Assembly (NCBI RefSeq): GCF_018255755.1
Contig: NZ_CP073766.1
Coordinates: 5,950,501-6,014,500 of the forward strand
Reading direction: 5' to 3'
Source: Chitinophaga sp. HK235
GTDB taxonomy: Bacteria > Bacteroidota > Bacteroidia > Chitinophagales > Chitinophagaceae
Length of the DNA stretch: 64,000 bases
Shown: positions 5,939-13,712 of the stretch, piece by piece
Numbering within the stretch: the stretch's first letter is position 1
Layout of the letters: every line of letters begins with the position of its first letter
Program-made: the position numbers and the translations under genes
Notes under the pieces: generated by a model
What the model saw: the letters and a program-made list of their open reading frames with translations, nothing else
What the model was told of the DNA's origin: nothing
Databases searched by the model: none

Positions 5939-8329
5939 TTATTCTCCTCTCAGGCTTTTCACCAGATTGATGTTGATCGTCTTAATAGCCTGAAAACTAA
6001 TAGTTCCCAATGCAATCAGCACTGCAATCATACCGGATAATACAAATATCCACCAGCTGATGCCTGTTTTATAGGCAAACTGTTGTAACCAGAGATGCAT
6101 GGCCCACCAGGCTATCGGAGCCGCTATCAGGAAAGCGATGCCCACCAGCGACAGAAAACCGGATGACAGTATACCAAACAAGGAGGCTGCACTAGCCCCC
6201 ATCACTTTACGGATACTGATCTCTTTGGCCCGTTGTTCGGCCGTGAATACAGACAGTCCCAATAGCCCCAGACAGGAAATAAAGATAGCCAGCACGGCAA
6301 AGATCACCGACAACCGGCCGGTCACCTGCTCACTTTTATACAACCGGGTATATTCTTCATCGGCAAACTGATAACTGAAAGGGAATTTGGGATTCAGCTT
6401 ACGGCATAGCTGTTCAAGGCCTGTGAGCACCTGCCGCGCTTTACCCGGTTGTATCCTCACCAGAAAGGTGCCTGCCTGGAAGGTGCCGAATACGCCGGAA
6501 GCATTACTGTTGTCCAGCCGTAATACCAGCGGCTCTATCGTATTATGCAACGATTGATAATTAAAGTCTTTTACCACGCCGATGATGTGTCCGCGTTTAC
6601 CCCAAAAGGTGAGTGGTTTGCCGACGGGGTCTTTGTAACCAATTTTTTTTGCGGCTGTTTCATTCAGAATATAGCCCACGGAATCAGTGGCAAACTCCCT
6701 GGAGAAATCACGTCCCTGCGCCATCTGAAGATGCATAGTGGAGATATAATCATACCCCACCGTAGAATGGGTAAAGTAGGATTTGGTAGCGGGGTTTCTG
6801 CCTTCCCAGTCAATGCCGCTGGTACGGCTTTCCAGACTGGTAGGGTTGCCCAGCATGCGGGTAACGGACACCACACCAGGAGTGTTGAGCGCTTCCTGTC
6901 TGAACACTTCTTTCTGAGAGCTCAGATCTCCATCTATCGGTATATACACCAGATTGACCCGGTCATATCCCAGGCTGGAGTCCTGGATATAGTTGATCTG
7001 TCTTGAAATTAATATCGTGGAGATGATCAGGATGATGGAGAGCACAAACTGAAAAGTTACCAGTCCCTTTCTGAACCAGCTGCTGCCGGCTCCTTGTGGC
7101 AGGGTGCCTTTCAGTACTTTGATAGGACTGAAGCCGGACAGGAACAGGGCAGGATAGCTGCCGGAGATGATGCCGGTGAACAATGTCAGTAAAGCCAGAG
7201 CGCCCCAGAACAGTGGCAGATGAGTAGGCAGGGACATCTGTTTGCCGGTGAGCGTGTTGAACACCGGCATCACGAGCAGCACCACCAACACTGCCAGCAC
7301 GGCTGCAAAAACGGCTGTCAGCACGGCTTCTCCGATGAACTGGCGCACCAGTTGTCCGCGAACGGCTCCCAGTACTTTACGTACGCCTATCTCTTTCAGC
7401 CTTTTGGAAGAACGTGCCGTTGTCAGGTTCATAAAGTTGATGCAGGCGATCAGGAGAATAAACACTGCCACCAGGCTGAATAATTTTACATAAGTGATGC
7501 GGCCGCCGCTGATTTGTCCGTTTTCAAAGCGGCCATGAAGATACCTTTCATCATAACGTTGTAGGCCCAGTTCACTGTGGAAAGCGGCGTTATGCCGGTT
7601 GTAATCCTGCAGAAAGCTGGTTATTTTCTGTTCCAGCTTTGCGGCATCGGCGCCGGGACGCAGCATAATAAGGGTTTCCGGCCCGTTGTTGGCCCAGTCA
7701 GTGATCCAGTCGTTTTCCTGCTTCATGGCTTCCCAGTTAAGCAGGAAATCAAACTGCTGCGAAACATTGGCCTGCAAATCTTCAAACACAGCACTGACGG
7801 TAAAGTCGCGGTGGTTATCATACCGGATAGTCTGATGAATGGCCTTCTCCGCGCTGCCGAAGAAAGCTACGGCCATCCTGCGGGAAATGGCAATGTTTTC
7901 CGGGGCTGACAAGGCTTCCCGCGCACTCCCTTCCAGCAGAGGATAGCTGAACATCTCAAAAAAGTCAGCACCAGCTGCCCGGCCTTCTTCTTTCAATATT
8001 TTATCTCCTGCGGCAAAAGAGCTGGTACTGGACCATCCCAGGCCGGATGCCTTTTCTATCTCCGGCATAGAACGTTTCAGCTCTTCTGCCAGTAAACCAG
8101 GGGTGGCATAACCGGCATCTATGGTGCCCTCATGAAACATCTTTTCGTATACGCTGTACAAACGGGGCCCGTTGGCATGAAAAGCATCTACCTTTTTCTC
8201 GTCCTGTACCCATAAGAGGATCAACAGGCTGCAAGCCATGCCCAAAGCTAATCCCGAAATATTAATGACAGAAAAGCCCTTGTGTTTCCAGAGGTTTCTG
8301 ATCGCAATCCTGAAATGACTGTTCAGCAT
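5939..8329 (-). CDS. ABC transporter permease, FtsX/MacB type
   Basis: This is a 796-residue inner-membrane protein. The N-terminus FRIAIRNLWKHKGFSVINIS and the following TM helix are the classic opening of Bacteroidota MacB_PCD/FtsX permeases. A large periplasmic domain follows (about 45-280), then three TM helices (about 285-440) with the FtsX motif TARSSKRLKEIGVRKVLGA. A second periplasmic domain and a second FtsX domain come next (EQRAKEISIRKVMGASAA), with TM helices up to the C-terminus. Such duplicated permeases work with a separate LolD/MacB-like ATPase in lipoprotein or drug/peptide export. No ATPase gene is adjacent, so the partner is encoded elsewhere. Function beyond the family is inference. 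Confidence 0.93.
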   Translation of the reverse strand: MLNSHFRIAIRNLWKHKGFSVINISGLALGMACSLLILLWVQDEKKVDAFHANGPRLYSVYEKMFHEGTIDAGYATPGLLAEELKRSMPEIEKASGLGWSSTSSFAAGDKILKEEGRAAGADFFEMFSYPLLEGSAREALSAPENIAISRRMAVAFFGSAEKAIHQTIRYDNHRDFTVSAVFEDLQANVSQQFDFLLNWEAMKQENDWITDWANNGPETLIMLRPGADAAKLEQKITSFLQDYNRHNAAFHSELGLQRYDERYLHGRFENGQISGGRITYVKLFSLVAVFILLIACINFMNLTTARSSKRLKEIGVRKVLGAVRGQLVRQFIGEAVLTAVFAAVLAVLVVLLVMPVFNTLTGKQMSLPTHLPLFWGALALLTLFTGIISGSYPALFLSGFSPIKVLKGTLPQGAGSSWFRKGLVTFQFVLSIILIISTILISRQINYIQDSSLGYDRVNLVYIPIDGDLSSQKEVFRQEALNTPGVVSVTRMLGNPTSLESRTSGIDWEGRNPATKSYFTHSTVGYDYISTMHLQMAQGRDFSREFATDSVGYILNETAAKKIGYKDPVGKPLTFWGKRGHIIGVVKDFNYQSLHNTIEPLVLRLDNSNASGVFGTFQAGTFLVRIQPGKARQVLTGLEQLCRKLNPKFPFSYQFADEEYTRLYKSEQVTGRLSVIFAVLAIFISCLGLLGLSVFTAEQRAKEISIRKVMGASAASLFGILSSGFLSLVGIAFLIAAPIAWWAMHLWLQQFAYKTGISWWIFVLSGMIAVLIALGTISFQAIKTININLVKSLRGE

Positions 8330-8515
8330 TCCTTTTAGTTTTGGTCATTGGGGCCACTAGGATAGTGCCATTTTAATTCTATTGTGACTGTCAGATAGTT
8401 ATGAAAGTTCAAAAATCGTGTGACGTCCGGTTTTGATACAGCCGGTTGTCCGGTTTTGCATAGATTGTCTCGTCCTGAAATAGCTATACAAGGTACAAAT
8501 TGTTTGTGGTAAATG

Positions 8516-8845
8516 CTATACTCTTATGGTAGCTATGACTGCTGCCAGCAATGTTAGTGTCACCATCCAGTAGTATGCCTGCCGGGTGAAGGGTTTATCT
8601 GCAAAACGGATATTCATTACCGTTATTACTCCAAAGATCCCCAGTTTGGGTACTACCTTGTAGTAGTTGATAGCCGGGTATTTCAGGGCCACCAGGGCAA
8701 TACCTGTAAGTAGAATGGCTATGCCCAGGAACAGTCCTTTTTTATCCCGGGGCGCTTCTATGTTGGTCCAAAGGGTGGCAAGGATAAACAGGTAACCGGC
8801 AAAGGCCATAAAATGTGTCAGCAGTAACAGGTTGAAAAGCAACAT
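8516..8845 (-). CDS. Small four-helix membrane protein
   Basis: This is a 109-residue protein. The frame opens at a TTG at 8881, but the ATG at 8845 (MLLFNLLLLTHFMAFAGYLF) starts directly in the first TM helix and is preferred. Four hydrophobic segments are evident: the N-terminal one, GLFLGIAILLTGIALVAL, a middle one around KLGIFGVITVMN, and YYWMVTLTLLAAVIATI. Conserved-looking polar positions include KYPAINYYK and RFADKPFTRQ. It resembles small unnamed Bacteroidota membrane proteins. No function can be given. Confidence 0.7.
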   Translation of the reverse strand: MLLFNLLLLTHFMAFAGYLFILATLWTNIEAPRDKKGLFLGIAILLTGIALVALKYPAINYYKVVPKLGIFGVITVMNIRFADKPFTRQAYYWMVTLTLLAAVIATIRV

Positions 8846-8881
8846 GGGAAAAGGTTTTAGATAGTTTGATTTATAGGGCAA

Positions 8882-9275
8882 AACTAAGACCGGGAAAGAG
8901 CCTGTTCATTCACCTGAGTTAATAAATTGAAAAGAGGGAGAAAGTTTTTTGCTGTTGATACTTTTAATAGCCTGTATACGTTTATGATACCATCGGATCA
9001 ACGGGATGTTATCTTGTTCCAGTATAATTTCCCGTTTCAGCGGAACGCGATTATATTTATCCTGTCAAACCAATGCTTATGAGAAAAGGAGCGTATGCCA
9101 GCTTCCTCTGTTTTTTTTATAGCGATTGTCACCCCTGCTGCTGCAGCATTATACGGGATTTTCGCTGGACCACAGCCATCTGTTGAATGGTGCACTCCGG
9201 CTGATGCAGAATAAAACACGGGCGCTGCGCGGGTATTATGACCAGCAATAATTATAGCCCTTTTTATGTATTTTT
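8882..9275. other. Gene-free stretch with possible degraded coding remnants
   Basis: There is no intact gene. From an ATG at 9073 a signal-peptide-like frame (MLMRKGAYASFLCFF) runs into a run of eight T at about 9111-9118. Dropping one T would continue it as IAIVTPAAAALYGIFAGP to a stop near 9214. A third frame after a TAG reads as a helix-like peptide ending RALRGYYDQQ at about 9250. These may be remains of one or two small genes or chance. The AraC promoter must lie in the last 100 bases, but I see no convincing consensus. Confidence 0.3.
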
Positions 9276-10109
9276 ATGAAGATGATAACCGCGGATAACC
9301 ATATCAGGTACGAGCTTATTCCGGCGCCTGCTTACCTGCAGGCTTATATTCGTTATTTCTGGACCCTGGAGGGCGATGATCCCCAGGCGCTGGCCAAGGC
9401 CTTTGGGTCCTTGGTAGATGGTTGTCCGGGGCTGATTTTCCAGCATCCGGATGCCGGCACTTTTGTCCGGGAGAACAAGGAGCTGCCGGAAATTTTTCTG
9501 TATGGACAAACCACCCGGAATGTTGAAATCGCATCGCTGGGCCCGCTGAAGGCCACCGGCGTTATCTTCCACCCCAATGGACTGAAGTCGGTTTTTGGTA
9601 TGAATGCCGGCGAGCTCACCAACGACTGTGTGGACCTGGGGCTGTTGCCCGGAAAAAAGACATTGCCGGAACAGCTGGCCACAGCTGGTTCTGCTACCAC
9701 CCGGATAGAAGTTTTATCTGCCTATCTCCATAATAAAATCACCCAAAACAAAGCGACGGGAGACAGCATCGTGGAATATGCCGTGTCACAGATCATGGGC
9801 TCCAATGGCAGCACTTCTCTCAAAGATCTGCAGGACAAACTACAGCTCACAGAGCGTACCTTTGAACGGCGGTTCAAGGAGTATGTGGGCATCTCCCCGA
9901 AATTATTTTCCAGAATCTGTCAGTACCAGGCTTCCCTGCACCAGCTGAAAAGCAACGACTACAGTAAACTCTCAGATATTGCCTTTGAAAACGATTATGC
10001 CGATCAATCTCATTTTATCCGCTCCTTTAAGGAATTCACCGGCTGCTCTCCCTACCAGTTCCAGAAACTGCTGGATGAAACAGGTGAAGAAATATTGCTC
10101 ATAAAATAA
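9276..10109 (+). CDS. AraC family transcriptional regulator (DUF6597-type N-terminus)
   Basis: This is a 277-residue protein. The N-terminal domain (YELIPAPAYLQAYIRYFWTLEG, with later GVIFHPNGLKSVFGM) is the DUF6597/cupin-like module found in many Bacteroidota AraC proteins. The C-terminal 100 residues hold two helix-turn-helix units: LQDKLQLTERTFERRFKEYV and SDIAFENDYADQSHFIRSFK, closing with EFTGCSPYQFQKL. The latter is the AraC/XylS signature. The effector is unknown. The DUF1772 membrane protein gene follows 70 bases downstream with its own promoter-like box and is the likely target. Confidence 0.93.
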   Translation: MKMITADNHIRYELIPAPAYLQAYIRYFWTLEGDDPQALAKAFGSLVDGCPGLIFQHPDAGTFVRENKELPEIFLYGQTTRNVEIASLGPLKATGVIFHPNGLKSVFGMNAGELTNDCVDLGLLPGKKTLPEQLATAGSATTRIEVLSAYLHNKITQNKATGDSIVEYAVSQIMGSNGSTSLKDLQDKLQLTERTFERRFKEYVGISPKLFSRICQYQASLHQLKSNDYSKLSDIAFENDYADQSHFIRSFKEFTGCSPYQFQKLLDETGEEILLIK

Positions 10110-10151
10110 TCCAGTGTCGGTTTTATTCAATTTTTAGTGTGCCCGCAGTTA

Positions 10152-10159
10152 TAGCTTTG
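10152..10159 (+). promoter_or_regulatory. Candidate -7 box of the DUF1772 gene
   Basis: TAGCTTTG matches TAnnTTTG and ends 20 bases before the ATG at 10180. A T-rich stretch (TTTTTAG near 10131) could provide the -33 contact. This is consensus evidence only. Confidence 0.4.
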
Positions 10160-10179
10160 GGGTATAAATTATTTTCCAG

Positions 10180-10668
10180 ATGAACACAAGACAGATCGTA
10201 ATGATCATCGCTACCTTAACCGCTGCCCTGGTGGCAGGGTTGTTTTTTGGCTTTGCAGTATCCATCAATCCGGCTTTCACCCGCCTGCCCGATGCACAGT
10301 ATATTACTGCAATGCAGGCTATCAACGATGTGATCGTTAATCCGTTGTTTATAAGTGCCTTCCTGGGAGCTGCGGTATTATTACCGGTAGCGGCTATTCA
10401 ACAGCAGGGACGCAGAAAAGGGCTGCTGTGGCTGTCTGCCATCCTTTACATTGTAGGAGTGTTGGGTATCACTTCCGTAGCTAATGTGCCGATGAACGAC
10501 GCGCTGGCAAAGGTACAGGTGGCCGGAGCTTCCGCGCAGCAGCTGGCTGACGCCCGCAATACCTTTGCCGGACCATGGAACGGCTGGCATAACATCCGTA
10601 CTATCATCTCCGTGGTAGTTACCATACTGGCGATTATGGCCTGCCTGCAAAAAGAAGAAAGTAAATAA
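10180..10668 (+). CDS. DUF1772 (anthrone oxygenase-like) membrane protein
   Basis: This is a 162-residue protein with four TM helices: residues about 5-28 (IVMIIATLTAALVAGLFFGF), 54-72, 83-102 and 138-157. The spacing, the polar NVPMNDALAK loop and the WNGWHNIRT motif before the last helix are characteristic of DUF1772, which includes fungal anthrone oxygenases. Most bacterial members are uncharacterised small membrane proteins. It sits after an AraC regulator and is probably controlled by it (inference). tRNA-Pro follows 85 bases downstream. Confidence 0.9.
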   Translation: MNTRQIVMIIATLTAALVAGLFFGFAVSINPAFTRLPDAQYITAMQAINDVIVNPLFISAFLGAAVLLPVAAIQQQGRRKGLLWLSAILYIVGVLGITSVANVPMNDALAKVQVAGASAQQLADARNTFAGPWNGWHNIRTIISVVVTILAIMACLQKEESK

Positions 10669-10753
10669 TAGTTTTTTTGAGGAAGAATTTGGTTTTGTAA
10701 AATTTATACATACATTTGCATCCCGATTCGCCGATAAGGCGTTGCTGTCGGAA

Positions 10754-10828
10754 CGGGGCGTAGCGTAGCCCGGTTATCGCGCCTGCTTTGGGAGCAGGAG
10801 GTCGCAAGTTCGAATCTTGCCGCCCCGA
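10754..10828 (+). tRNA. tRNA-Pro (anticodon TGG)
   Basis: The acceptor arms CGGGGCG (10754-10760) and CGCCCCG (10821-10827) pair perfectly, with discriminator A at 10828. The anticodon stem CCTGC/GCAGG encloses TTTGGGA, giving anticodon TGG at 10789-10791. The T-arm contains GTTCGAATC. CCA is not encoded. This is the proline isoacceptor reading CCN. Confidence 0.97.
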
Positions 10829-10836
10829 CAGTATTG

Positions 10837-10872
10837 AACAAGGCAGCAGTAATGCTGCCTTGTTTGTTTTTA
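10837..10872 (+). terminator. Rho-independent terminator of tRNA-Pro
   Basis: ACAAGGCAGCA (10838-10848) pairs perfectly with TGCTGCCTTGT (10853-10863) around a GTAA loop, followed by TTTGTTTTT. Confidence 0.9.
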
Positions 10873-10907
10873 TCACTTTCTGAAATGCAGTCCATTAGCA
10901 GAATAAA

Positions 10908-11357
10908 TTATTTAATGGCGATTCGCTGGGCACGATTAACAGGCCAGTCCTGCTGCATTTCCGAAATATAACTATGTGCACTTTTTTCGCCCAATGTATC
11001 TTTTCCAATCAATCTTTTTCTGTGGGCCAGTCCCCAGGCCAGGAGTTCGAAGATGGCTTTATCCAGTGTTCTGCCGTAATCTGTTAATGTATATTCCACA
11101 GTAACAGGACGCGTGTCCAATACCTTTCGTGTTACCAGTTGATTTGATTCCATTTCGCGTAATTCCTTTGTCAGCGTTTTGGCTGATATACCATGCACGT
11201 GCCTTACAATATCCAGAAAACAAAGGCTGCCATGCTGCAGCAACGCACACAAAACCGGGATTTTCCATTTACCCGACAGCATAGATACAGCATCCATAAT
11301 GGCAAGTCGATTATAGGAACATTCTGCAATTTGTTCAATACTGTCTTTCTTCTTCAT
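10908..11357 (-). CDS. HxlR family transcriptional regulator
   Basis: This is a 149-residue winged-helix protein. The HxlR core is plain: CSYNRLAIMDAVSMLSGKWK, then IVRHVHGISAKTLTKELREM as the recognition-helix region, and the wing RKVLDTRPVTVEYTLTDYGR. There is a cysteine just before the first helix (ECSYNR), the position used for redox sensing in relatives such as YodB/HypR. It is divergent from the quinone oxidoreductase gene, with a TTACC-N4-GGTAA inverted repeat between them. This suggests it represses that enzyme in response to quinones or electrophiles (inference from family). Confidence 0.93.
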   Translation of the reverse strand: MKKKDSIEQIAECSYNRLAIMDAVSMLSGKWKIPVLCALLQHGSLCFLDIVRHVHGISAKTLTKELREMESNQLVTRKVLDTRPVTVEYTLTDYGRTLDKAIFELLAWGLAHRKRLIGKDTLGEKSAHSYISEMQQDWPVNRAQRIAIK

Positions 11358-11399
11358 ATAACCTGTTAATGTGTTGTCAAATTACTCATTATTTTGATC

Positions 11400-11435
11400 G
11401 GTTACCAATCGGTAATCAGTTGCCTAAAGGTAACC
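11400..11435. promoter_or_regulatory. Candidate HxlR operator
   Basis: TTACC-AATC-GGTAA (11402-11415) is a perfect inverted repeat. The larger arms GGTTACC (11400-11406) and GGTAACC (11429-11435) are also complementary. Both lie in the divergent region between the HxlR gene and the quinone oxidoreductase gene. Confidence 0.45.
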
Positions 11436-11492
11436 AATGTCTTGCTGCAGCACCTGCCGAAATACCTTTGGGCTTTATTAAAACCCAATAAT

Positions 11493-12416
11493 ATGTCAGT
11501 TAAAGTAATAAGTATTAAAGCGTTTGGGAGTCCGGAAGAGCTGAGTGTAACAACAGTTGAACCCGTTAGAGCAGGGGCAGGACAGGTGCTTATAGCAGTA
11601 GAAGCCTGTGGTGTTGGATTAGTAGATGTATTTTTCAGAAAGGGGTTATTCCCAGGCCTTTCCCCTATAGGATTTGTGCCAGGTGTGGAGGTATCAGGGA
11701 CGGTTATAGACGGAGCTGCGGAATGGATAGGAAAACGAGTATTTGCCAAAGTAGATAAGGGTGGTTATGCAGAGCAGCTTATTGCCGATGTCACCAGTAT
11801 CGCTGAAATACCTGCTGCATTATCTTCAGAGGCTGCCGTTGCATTGGGTATTAACGCACTGGTAGCACATTTCTCTTTATTACAGGGACGCTGTGGAAAA
11901 GAGGAACAGGTATTGGTGAGAGGTGCGGGCGGCGGAATAGGTACTATGACGGCACAGTTGGCAAAGCTTAGAGGTGCGCAGGTAACGGCATCAACTACCT
12001 CACCTGAAAAACGCTCAATGTTATCAGCATTAGGTGTGCGGCAATTTGATAACGGGTATGAGGAATATGATGTGATCATTGATTCTGTTGCAGGAAATGA
12101 CGTAACATCTTTCTTTAACAGGCTGAAGCCAAACGGCCGTTATGTACTTAATGGTGTTGCCGGCGGCTTTCCTCTACCAGATTTTGCGATGCCGCTGGTG
12201 ACATCGCTCCAAAAATCTCTTGCAATTTCATTCCTTAGTCTTAATTCCGTTGCTGATAGCCAGTTGATGACTGCTATGACAGATATATTTACGCTGGCAG
12301 TACAGGGTAAGATCACTTCAGTAATTGACAAGGTTTATCTGCTGGAAGAAGCTGTGAGCGCGCATAAAAGATTGGAATCTGGTAAAGTGTTTGGAAAAGT
12401 AGTACTAAAAGTTTAA
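11493..12416 (+). CDS. Zinc-free alcohol dehydrogenase/quinone oxidoreductase (MDR family)
   Basis: This is a 307-residue protein. The frame could start at 11394, but the ATG at 11493 gives the family opening (MSVKVISIKAFGSPEELSVT). The N-terminal GroES-like domain has GAGQVLIAVEACGVGLVDV and PGVEVSGTVI. The Rossmann domain has the NADPH motif VRGAGGGIGTMTAQLAKLRG. The catalytic zinc cysteine is not in the expected context, as in the QOR subgroup. The C-terminal AHKRLESGKVFGKVVLKV is typical. It probably reduces quinones or enones with NADPH. The divergent HxlR gene is the likely regulator, and a strong terminator follows. Confidence 0.92.
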   Translation: MSVKVISIKAFGSPEELSVTTVEPVRAGAGQVLIAVEACGVGLVDVFFRKGLFPGLSPIGFVPGVEVSGTVIDGAAEWIGKRVFAKVDKGGYAEQLIADVTSIAEIPAALSSEAAVALGINALVAHFSLLQGRCGKEEQVLVRGAGGGIGTMTAQLAKLRGAQVTASTTSPEKRSMLSALGVRQFDNGYEEYDVIIDSVAGNDVTSFFNRLKPNGRYVLNGVAGGFPLPDFAMPLVTSLQKSLAISFLSLNSVADSQLMTAMTDIFTLAVQGKITSVIDKVYLLEEAVSAHKRLESGKVFGKVVLKV

Positions 12417-12460
12417 GGTGGCAGCATCTCCCGCTACCGGCATAGCCTTTAACAGATTAA

Positions 12461-12495
12461 AAAGAACTCCTGGTATTAACCGGGAGTTCTTTTTG
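12461..12495. terminator. Bidirectional terminator between convergent genes
   Basis: AAAGAACTCCTGG (12461-12473) pairs with CCGGGAGTTCTTT (12480-12492, one G-U) and is followed by TTT. It separates the quinone oxidoreductase from the convergent VOC gene. Confidence 0.85.
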
Positions 12496-12530
12496 GTTAT
12501 ATCTGCCTTTGAAGATGACACACAGCCTCC

Positions 12531-12941
12531 TTAATCTGCTTTTTCAAATCTTTTCTTCGCTTCTGCAGTCGCTGGTGTAAAAAAGTTAATAAGATTACCA
12601 TCCGGATCCCTGAATAACAATGACCGGTTACCCCAGGGCATAGTAGTTGGTTTTTGAACAACAACTGTATCCAGGAAGGAGGCCAACGCCTCATAACTTT
12701 TATCAACGTCCTCCACTCTGAACTCAATGATAACTGAGCGGTTAGTGGCGGCTTTTGCCACTTCGTCTCCACCAAAAAATGCCAATGTCATGGTACTTCC
12801 AATAGCCAGAGATGCCAGGGGAGTACGTAGTTCAGCAAAATCATCGGTATACCATGTCATGGGGGTTCCGGTAACATGTTCATAAAATTGAACGAGGCGC
12901 TTAATGTCAGCAGTGATAATCCTGGCCGAAGAAAAATTCAT
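12531..12941 (-). CDS. VOC family (glyoxalase/bleomycin-resistance fold) protein
   Basis: This is a 136-residue protein with two beta-alpha-beta-beta-beta modules. The first opens ARIITADIKRLVQFYEHVTG and the second has IEFRVEDVDKSYEALASF, then PWGNRSLLFRDPDGNLINFF, the classic VOC ending with the metal-site Glu position replaced by Asn in NLINFF. Loss of that ligand suggests a non-glyoxalase role such as binding or another isomerase-type activity (inference). It is monocistronic and leftward. Confidence 0.9.
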   Translation of the reverse strand: MNFSSARIITADIKRLVQFYEHVTGTPMTWYTDDFAELRTPLASLAIGSTMTLAFFGGDEVAKAATNRSVIIEFRVEDVDKSYEALASFLDTVVVQKPTTMPWGNRSLLFRDPDGNLINFFTPATAEAKKRFEKAD

Positions 12942-13257
12942 AGTGAATGTTTTTGTAGGACAAAGGAAAATACCGTTAGTGACAACCCTATGTCAGTAGA
13001 GGTAAGCTGCTATTTAATATTTATAATAGTTACCTGCCTGTCCACCAGCCATCCTTTATTTATCCTTTTGAAGCCAACTAATAACTGCCGAAAATGAAGG
13101 GGGGATACTGCATATGAAAATTATAACGCTGGGAAAAGAAAAAAAATATGTTAATTTGGATTCCTTACTATGTGTATCGGTTTGTTCTTTTGATTCACCC
13201 AGGTGAAAATCAACATGCTCTGTTTTCAAATATTCGTTCATTTATAAAAACTATCTT
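12942..13257. other. Intergenic stretch between divergent genes
   Basis: There is no convincing long gene. A rightward 30-codon frame at 13115-13207 is preceded by AAGGGGGG and reads MKIITLGKEKKYVNLDSLL. A leftward 61-codon frame starts at 13241. Either could be chance. Promoters for the VOC and ABM genes must be here, but no clear consensus pair was found. Confidence 0.3.
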
Positions 13258-13557
13258 ATGGTGAATTGTGGATTATTAGTTAGACTAAATGCAAAACCGG
13301 GAAAAGAAGATGAATTAGCTGCTTTTCTGAGAGGTGGACTTCCGATCGTTTCAGGAGAACCAGCCACCATTAGTTGGTATGCTATTCAAATGGCGCCTTC
13401 TGTTTTTGGGATTTTCGACACTTTCAGTGACGATGCCGGCAGACAGGCACATTTGGCAGGCCAGTTAGCTGCAGCATTGATGGCAAAAGCCCCCGATTTA
13501 CTGGCTGAACCTCCTACTATTGAAAAAATAGATGTACTGGCTGCTAAACAATCTTAA
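13258..13557 (+). CDS. Putative quinol monooxygenase (ABM family)
   Basis: This is a 99-residue dimeric alpha-beta barrel protein. Features are the opening strand CGLLVRLNAKPGKEDELAAF, WYAIQM, the strand VFGIFDTFSDDAGRQAHLAG, and a C-terminal helix with LLAEPPTIEKIDVLA. These match small antibiotic-biosynthesis-monooxygenase-like proteins (YgiN/ActVA-Orf6 relatives), which often act on quinols. No cofactor is needed in the family. It is a single gene followed by a 14-bp terminator hairpin. Confidence 0.88.
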   Translation: MVNCGLLVRLNAKPGKEDELAAFLRGGLPIVSGEPATISWYAIQMAPSVFGIFDTFSDDAGRQAHLAGQLAAALMAKAPDLLAEPPTIEKIDVLAAKQS

Positions 13558-13655
13558 AATAACTAAAGGGTAGAGGTTTAAAAAAAGCAGCGTGGAAATC
13601 CTTCATCTTAATTATTGGAAGGAGGTATCCTCTTTAAATTAATTCATCTTAATAA

Positions 13656-13689
13656 GAAAAGCCAGTACCCGGATCGGTACTGGCTTTTC
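13656..13689. terminator. Bidirectional terminator
   Basis: A perfect 14-bp stem pairs GAAAAGCCAGTACC (13656-13669) with GGTACTGGCTTTTC (13676-13689) around a 6-base loop. It lies between the ABM gene and the convergent metalloprotease gene. Confidence 0.9.
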
Positions 13690-13712
13690 AGTATTGGGTT
13701 ATGTATTGGTCT

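Noticed and set aside
6545..7006. 153-codon plus-strand frame inside the FtsX permease gene
   Set aside because: Shadow of a well-supported 796-residue protein.
10634..10895. Two minus-strand open frames (reading ...ARFELATSCSQSRRDN... and ...SGRQDSNLRPPAPKAGA...) across tRNA-Pro
   Set aside because: They are the antisense of the tRNA gene. This translation is a well-known artefact that is repeatedly annotated as protein in databases.
13056..13241. 61-codon minus-strand frame (MNEYLKTEHVDFHL...) between VOC and ABM genes
   Set aside because: Protein-like for the first 30 codons but with a weak ribosome site and an unlikely C-terminus. It was left inside the intergenic entry rather than called as a gene.
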